From positions 1-35,314 of the forward strand of contig JAUCBJ010005319.1 of the NCBI GenBank assembly GCA_032718475.1: DNA of 35,314 nucleotides, given 5' to 3'. The stretch comes from Nemertoderma westbladi. Taxonomy: Eukaryota; Xenacoelomorpha; Nemertodermatida; Nemertodermatidae. Below are positions 30,112 through 35,314 of this stretch, piece by piece (the stretch's first letter is position 1; each line of letters starts with the position of its first letter). A model generated the notes under the pieces. That model was not told where the DNA came from. It did not search any database and saw nothing but the letters and a program-made list of their open reading frames with translations. A program made the position numbers and the translations under genes.

Positions 30112-33100
30112 GTAAGTTAGGCAGTCAGTCACACTGATTTTCAACAAACGGTAAGTTAGACAGTCAGTCACACTGATGTTCAACAAACGGTAAGTTAGGC
30201 AGTCAGTCACACTGATGTCCAACAAATGGTAAGTTAGGCAGTCAGTCACACTGATTTTCAACAAACGGTAAGTTAGGCAGTCAGTCACACTGATGTTCAA
30301 CAAATGGTAAGTTAGGCAGTCAGTCACACTGATGTTCAACAAATGGTAAGTTAGGCAGTCAGTCACACTGATGTTCAACAAATGGTAAGTTAGACAGTCA
30401 GTCACACTGATGTTCAACAAATGGTAAGTTAGGCAGTCAGTCACACTGATGTTCAACAAATGGTAAGTTAGGCAGTCAGTCACACTGATGTTCAACAAAT
30501 GGTAAGTTAGGCAGTCAGTCACACTGATGTTCAACAAATGGTAAGTTAGGCAGTCAGTCACACTGATGTTCAACAAATGGTAAGTTAGGCAGTCAGTCAC
30601 ACTGATGTTCAACAAATGGTAAGTTAGACAGTCAGTCACACTGATGTTCAACAAATGGTAAGTTAGGCAGTCAGTCACACTGATGTTCAACAAATGGTAA
30701 GTTAGGCAGTCAGTCACACTGATGTTCAACAAATGGTAAGTTAGGCAGTCAGTCACACTGATGTTCAACAAATGGTAAGTTAGGCAGTCAGTCACACTGA
30801 TGTTCAACAAATGGTAAGTTAGGCAGTCAGTCACACTGATGTTCAACAAATGGTAAGTTAGGCAGTCAGTCACACTGATGTTCAACAAATGGTAAGTTAG
30901 GCAGTCAGTCACACTGATGTTCAACAAATGGTAAGTTAGGCAGTCAGTCACACTGATGTTCAACAAATGGTAAGTTAGACAGTCAGTCACACTGATGTTC
31001 AACAAATGGTAAGTTAGGCAGTCAGTCACACTGATGTTCAACAAATGGTAAGTTAGGCAGTCAGTCACACTGATGTTCAACAAATGGTAAGTTAGGCAGT
31101 CAGTCACACTGATGTTCAACAAATGGTAAGTTAGGCAGTCAGTCACACTGATGTTCAACAAATGGTAAGTTAGGCAGTCAGTCACACTGATGTTCAACAA
31201 ATGGTAAGTTAGGCAGTCAGTCACACTGATGTTCAACAAATGGTAAGTTAGGCAGTCAGTCACACTGATGTTCAACAAATGGTAAGTTAGACAGTCAGTC
31301 ACACTGATGTTCAACAAATGGTAAGTTAGGCAGTCAGTCACACTGATGTTCAACAAATGGTAAGTTAGGCAGTCAGTCACACTGATGTTCAACAAATGGT
31401 AAGTTAGGCAGTCAGTCACACTGATGTTCAACAAACGGTAAGTTAGACAGTCAGTCACACTGATGTTCAACAAACGGTAAGTTAGGCAGTCAGTCACACT
31501 GATGTTCAACAAATGGTAAGTTAGGCAGTCAGTCACACTGATGTTCAACAAATGGTAAGTTAGGCAGTCAGTCACACTGATGTTCAACAAATGGTAAGTT
31601 AGGCAGTCAGTCACACTGATGTTCAACAAACGGTAAGTTAGGCAGTCAGTCACACTGATGTTCAACAAATGGTAAGTTAGGCAGTCAGTCACACTGATGT
31701 TCAACAAATGGTAAGTTAGGCAGTCAGTCACACTGATGTTCAACAAATGGTAAGTTAGGCAGTCAGTCACACTGATGTTCAACAAATGGTAAGTTAGGCA
31801 GTCAGTCACACTGATGTTCAACAAATGGTAAGTTAGGCAGTCAGTCACACTGATGTTCAACAAATGGTAAGTTAGGCAGTCAGTCACACTGATGTTCAAC
31901 AAATGGTAAGTTAGGCAGTCAGTCACACTGATGTTCAACAAATGGTAAGTTAGGCAGTCAGTCACACTGATGTTCAACAAATGGTAAGTTAGACAGTCAG
32001 TCACACTGATGTTCAACAAACGGTAAGTTAGGCAGTCAGTCACACTGATGTTCAACAAATGGTAAGTTAGGCAGTCAGTCACACTGATGTTCAACAAATG
32101 GTAAGTTAGGCAGTCAGTCACACTGATGTTCAACAAATGGTAAGTTAGGCAGTCAGTCACACTGATGTTCAACAAATGGTAAGTTAGGCAGTCAGTCACA
32201 CTGATGTTCAACAAATGGTAAGTTAGGCAGTCAGTCACACTGATGTTCAACAAATGGTAAGTTAGGCAGTCAGTCACACTGATGTTCAACAAATGGTAAG
32301 TTAGGCAGTCAGTCACACTGATGTTCAACAAATGGTAAGTTAGGCAGTCAGTCACACTGATGTTCAACAAATGGTAAGTTAGGCAGTCAGTCACACTGAT
32401 GTTCAACAAATGGTAAGTTAGGCAGTCAGTCACACTGATGTTCAACAAATGGTAAGTTAGACAGTCAGTCACACTGATGTTCAACAAACGGTAAGTTAGG
32501 CAGTCAGTCACACTGATGTTCAACAAACGGTAAGTTAGGCAGTCAGTCACACTGATGTTCAACAAATGGTAAGTTAGGCAGTCAGTCACACTGATGTCCA
32601 ACAAATGGTAAGTTAGGCAGTCAGTCACACTGATTTTCAACAAACGGTAAGTTAGACAGTCAGTCACACTGATGTTCAACAAACGGTAAGTTAGGCAGTC
32701 AGTCACACTGATGTCCAACAAATGGTAAGTTAGGCAGTCAGTCACACTGATTTTCAACAAACGGTAAGTTAGGCAGTCAGTCACACTGATGTTCAACAAA
32801 TGGTAAGTTAGGCAGTCAGTCACACTGATGTTCAACAAATGGTAAGTTAGGCAGTCAGTCACACTGATGTTCAACAAATGGTAAGTTAGGCAGTCAGTCA
32901 CACTGATGTTCAACAAATGGTAAGTTAGGCAGTCAGTCACACTGATGTTCAACAAATGGTAAGTTAGGCAGTCAGTCACACTGATGTTCAACAAATGGTA
33001 AGTTAGACAGTCAGTCACACTGATGTTCAACAAATGGTAAGTTAGGCAGTCAGTCACACTGATGTTCAACAAATGGTAAGTTAGGCAGTCAGTCACACTG

Positions 33101-34110
33101 ATGTTCAACAAATGGTAAGTTAGACAGTCAGTCACACTGATGTTCAACAAACGGTAAGTTAGGCAGTCAGTCACACTGATGTTCAACAAATGGTAAGTTA
33201 GGCAGTCAGTCACACTGATGTTCAACAAATGGTAAGTTAGGCAGTCAGTCACACTGATGTTCAACAAATGGTAAGTTAGGCAGTCAGTCACACTGATGTT
33301 CAACAAATGGTAAGTTAGGCAGTCAGTCACACTGATGTTCAACAAATGGTAAGTTAGGCAGTCAGTCACACTGATGTTCAACAAATGGTAAGTTAGGCAG
33401 TCAGTCACACTGATGTTCAACAAATGGTAAGTTAGGCAGTCAGTCACACTGATGTTCAACAAATGGTAAGTTAGACAGTCAGTCACACTGATGTTCAACA
33501 AATGGTAAGTTAGGCAGTCAGTCACACTGATGTTCAACAAATGGTAAGTTAGGCAGTCAGTCACACTGATGTTCAACAAATGGTAAGTTAGGCAGTCAGT
33601 CACACTGATGTTCAACAAATGGTAAGTTAGGCAGTCAGTCACACTGATGTTCAACAAATGGTAAGTTAGGCAGTCAGTCACACTGATGTTCAACAAATGG
33701 TAAGTTAGGCAGTCAGTCACACTGATGTTCAACAAATGGTAAGTTAGGCAGTCAGTCACACTGATGTTCAACAAATGGTAAGTTAGGCAGTCAGTCACAC
33801 TGATGTTCAACAAATGGTAAGTTAGGCAGTCAGTCACACTGATGTTCAACAAATGGTAAGTTAGACAGTCAGTCACACTGATGTTCAACAAATGGTAAGT
33901 TAGGCAGTCAGTCACACTGATGTTCAACAAATGGTAAGTTAGGCAGTCAGTCACACTGATGTTCAACAAATGGTAAGTTAGACAGTCAGTCACACTGATG
34001 TTCAACAAACGGTAAGTTAGGCAGTCAGTCACACTGATGTTCAACAAATGGTAAGTTAGGCAGTCAGTCACACTGATGTTCAACAAATGGTAAGTTAGGC
34101 AGTCAGTCAC
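30083..34110. repeat. 39-bp minisatellite carrying a splice donor, about 100 copies
   Basis: The unit starts GTAAGTTAGGCAGTCAGTCA and ends ACAAATG. Period is 39 bp over about 4.0 kb, and sequence identity is very high. Common variants are ACAAACG for ACAAATG, GTTAGAC for GTTAGGC, GATGTCC and GATTTTC. The first unit (30083-30111) is the 3' end of PDXDC1 exon 5 and lacks one CAGT. Thus each unit reproduces exon end plus GTAAGT donor. In the exon's frame each unit reads VS-stop. The minus strand is open for over 1300 codons purely because the period is 13 codons. Confidence 0.97.
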
Positions 34111-34160
34111 ATACACTGATGTTATGTTCACACTGTACGTGTACGTAGTAAGTGGTCTAG
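34111..34160 (+). other. unique sequence between two arrays, ending in a candidate acceptor
   Basis: About 50 bp (TACACTGATGTTATGTTCAC, then GTACGTGTACG) ending AGTGGTCTAG. The polypyrimidine tract is weak, so the acceptor is only a candidate. Confidence 0.35.
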
Positions 34161-34609
34161 CCACAGAAACATTCGAAATGTATAACGCTATCGGCAAGCA
34201 CGGGTGTCGGCAAGGTGCAATGTCTCAATGGTGACGGCAAGGTGCAATATCTCAATGGTGACGGCAAGGTGCAATGTCTCAATGGTGACGGCAAGGTGCA
34301 ATGTCTCAATGGTGACGGCAAGGTGCAATGTCTCAATGGTGACGGCAAGGTGCAATGTCTCAATGGTGACGGCAAGGTGCAATATCTCAATGGTGACGGC
34401 AAGGTGCAATGTCTCAATGGTGACGGCAAGGTGCAATATCTCAATGGTGACGGCAAGGTGCAATGTCTCAATGGTGACGGCAAGGTGCAATGTCTCAATG
34501 GTGACGGCAAGGTGCAATGTCTCAATGGTGACGGCAAGGTGCAATGTATCAATGGTGACGGCAAGGTGCAATGTCTCAATAACCAGATAAAAGCCGCTAT
34601 CTTCAATCG
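34161..34609 (+). CDS. PDXDC1: candidate PDXDC1 exon 6 containing an in-frame repeat
   Basis: A frame opens after a possible acceptor (GGTCTAG) in the phase 0 left by exon 5. It runs PQKHSKCITLSAST, then 14 copies of a nonapeptide of the type GDGKVQCLN, then NQIKAAIFNR, ending at CG|GTAAGT in phase 2. The end KVQCLN ... AAIFNR loosely resembles the vertebrate PDXDC1 segment KVNYIKIL ... VVVFRF that should follow exon 5. Against it are the weak acceptor, the short and loose match, and that the frame is open mainly because the repeat period is 27 bp. Another acceptor inside the repeat (GGCAAG) is also possible. Confidence 0.3.
34205..34580. repeat. 27-bp minisatellite, 14 copies
   Basis: Units of GGTGACGGCAAGGTGCAATG plus TCTCAAT. 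Variants are ATATCTC in place of ATGTCTC (Tyr for Cys in the forward frame) and one ATGTATC. The array has nine-codon periodicity with no stop in the frame that may belong to PDXDC1. Confidence 0.95.
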
Positions 34610-34648
34610 GTAAGTTAAGCACCTATTATCCGATCCGTTCCGAGTACG

Positions 34649-35314
34649 GCAGCTCTCTCGGTAGAGTCTGTGCTGCTAGCAGCCCTGTTGGGCGCGGGGC
34701 AGCTCTCTCGGTAGAGTCTGTGCTGCTAGCAGTCCTGCTGGGCGCGGGGCAGCTCTCTCGGTAGAGTCTGTGCTGATAGCAGCCCTGTTGGGCGCGGGGC
34801 AGCTCTCTCGGTAGAGTCTGTGCTGATAGCAGCCCTGTTGGGCGCGGGGCAGCTCTCTCGGTAGAGTCTGTGCTGATAGCAGCCCTGTTGGGCGCGGGGC
34901 AGCTCTCTCGGTAGAGTCTGTGCTGATAGCAGCTCTGTTGGGCGCGGGGCAGCTCTCTCGGTAGAGTCTGTGCTGATAGCAGCCCTGTTGGGCGCGGGGC
35001 AGCTCTCTCGGTAGAGTCTGTGCTGATAGCAGTCCTGTTGGGCGCGGGGCAGCTCTCTCGGTAGAGTCTGTGCTGCTAGCAGCCCTGTTGGGCGCGGGGC
35101 AGCTCTCTCGGTAGAGTCTGTGCTGCTAGCAGCCCTGTTGGGTGCGGGGCAGCTCTCTCCGTAGAGTCTGTGCTGATGGCAGCCTGTTGGGCGGCGGGGC
35201 AAGCTCTCTCGGTAGAGTCTGTGCTGCTAGCAGCCCTGTTGGGCGCGGGGCAGCTCTCTCGGTAGAGTCTGTGCTGCTAGCAGCCCTGTTGGGCGCGGGA
35301 CAGCTCTCTCGGTA
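34649..35314. repeat. 50-bp GC-rich minisatellite, running off the window
   Basis: At least 13 units of 50 bp with GCAGCTCTCTCGGTAGAGTC, TGTGCTGCTAGCAG (or GATAGCAG) and CCTGTTGGGCGCGGG. It begins about 40 bp after the possible exon-6 donor, so it would lie in a PDXDC1 intron. One unit near 35180 has small indels. A long minus-strand frame here is a by-product of repetition. Confidence 0.95.

Noticed and set aside
30082-34197. Minus-strand open frame of about 1370 codons over the 39-bp array
   Set aside because: It is open only because the period is 13 codons without a stop in that frame. Its residues are a pure repeat, and it lies antisense to PDXDC1.

Overview
The window looks like nuclear DNA from a metazoan, probably an aquatic invertebrate. 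The basis is spliced GT-AG genes, AT-rich introns, decayed LINE-type retroelements, inverted-repeat DNA transposons and very heavy tandem repetition. The species cannot be fixed from sequence alone. No rRNA, CRISPR or bacterial-style operon is visible. By rough addition, eight large minisatellite arrays cover about 15.7 kb, or 44% of the window, and most long open frames are by-products of those arrays.

Left part (1-2307): two plus-strand exons of an unidentified, probably nuclear, Pro/Ser/Thr-rich protein (67-543 and 2149-2307). The intron between them holds a 496-bp PIF/Harbinger-like MITE (791-1286) and a minus-strand, internally deleted LINE reverse transcriptase relic (about 1290-2010).

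Accessory repeat region (2308-23979), from left to right: a 19/22-bp minisatellite split by a 1416-bp element with about 160-bp terminal inverted repeats; a 759-bp foldback element; a 46-bp array; a 15-bp array with 195-bp higher-order structure, followed by a retroelement fragment with a zinc-knuckle and PD-(D/E)XK-like region; a 4.3-kb 27/33-bp array; an interleaved GC-rich 30-bp array; and a broken LINE (about 20930-22860).

Right part (23980-35314): a second copy of the RT relic sits between perfect 78-bp direct repeats. About 0.5 kb downstream begins the one gene I recognise, PDXDC1 (pyridoxal-dependent decarboxylase domain-containing protein 1). Five plus-strand exons (26552-30111) join to exactly 400 codons with consistent splice phases. 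Its fifth exon runs straight into about 100 copies of a 39-bp minisatellite whose unit carries the exon end plus a GTAAGT splice donor. Beyond it lies a candidate sixth exon built largely of an in-frame 27-bp (9-codon) repeat, and then a 50-bp array that leaves the window. The gene is incomplete at the right edge.

The most notable feature is the splice-donor minisatellite and its two neighbouring arrays inside PDXDC1.
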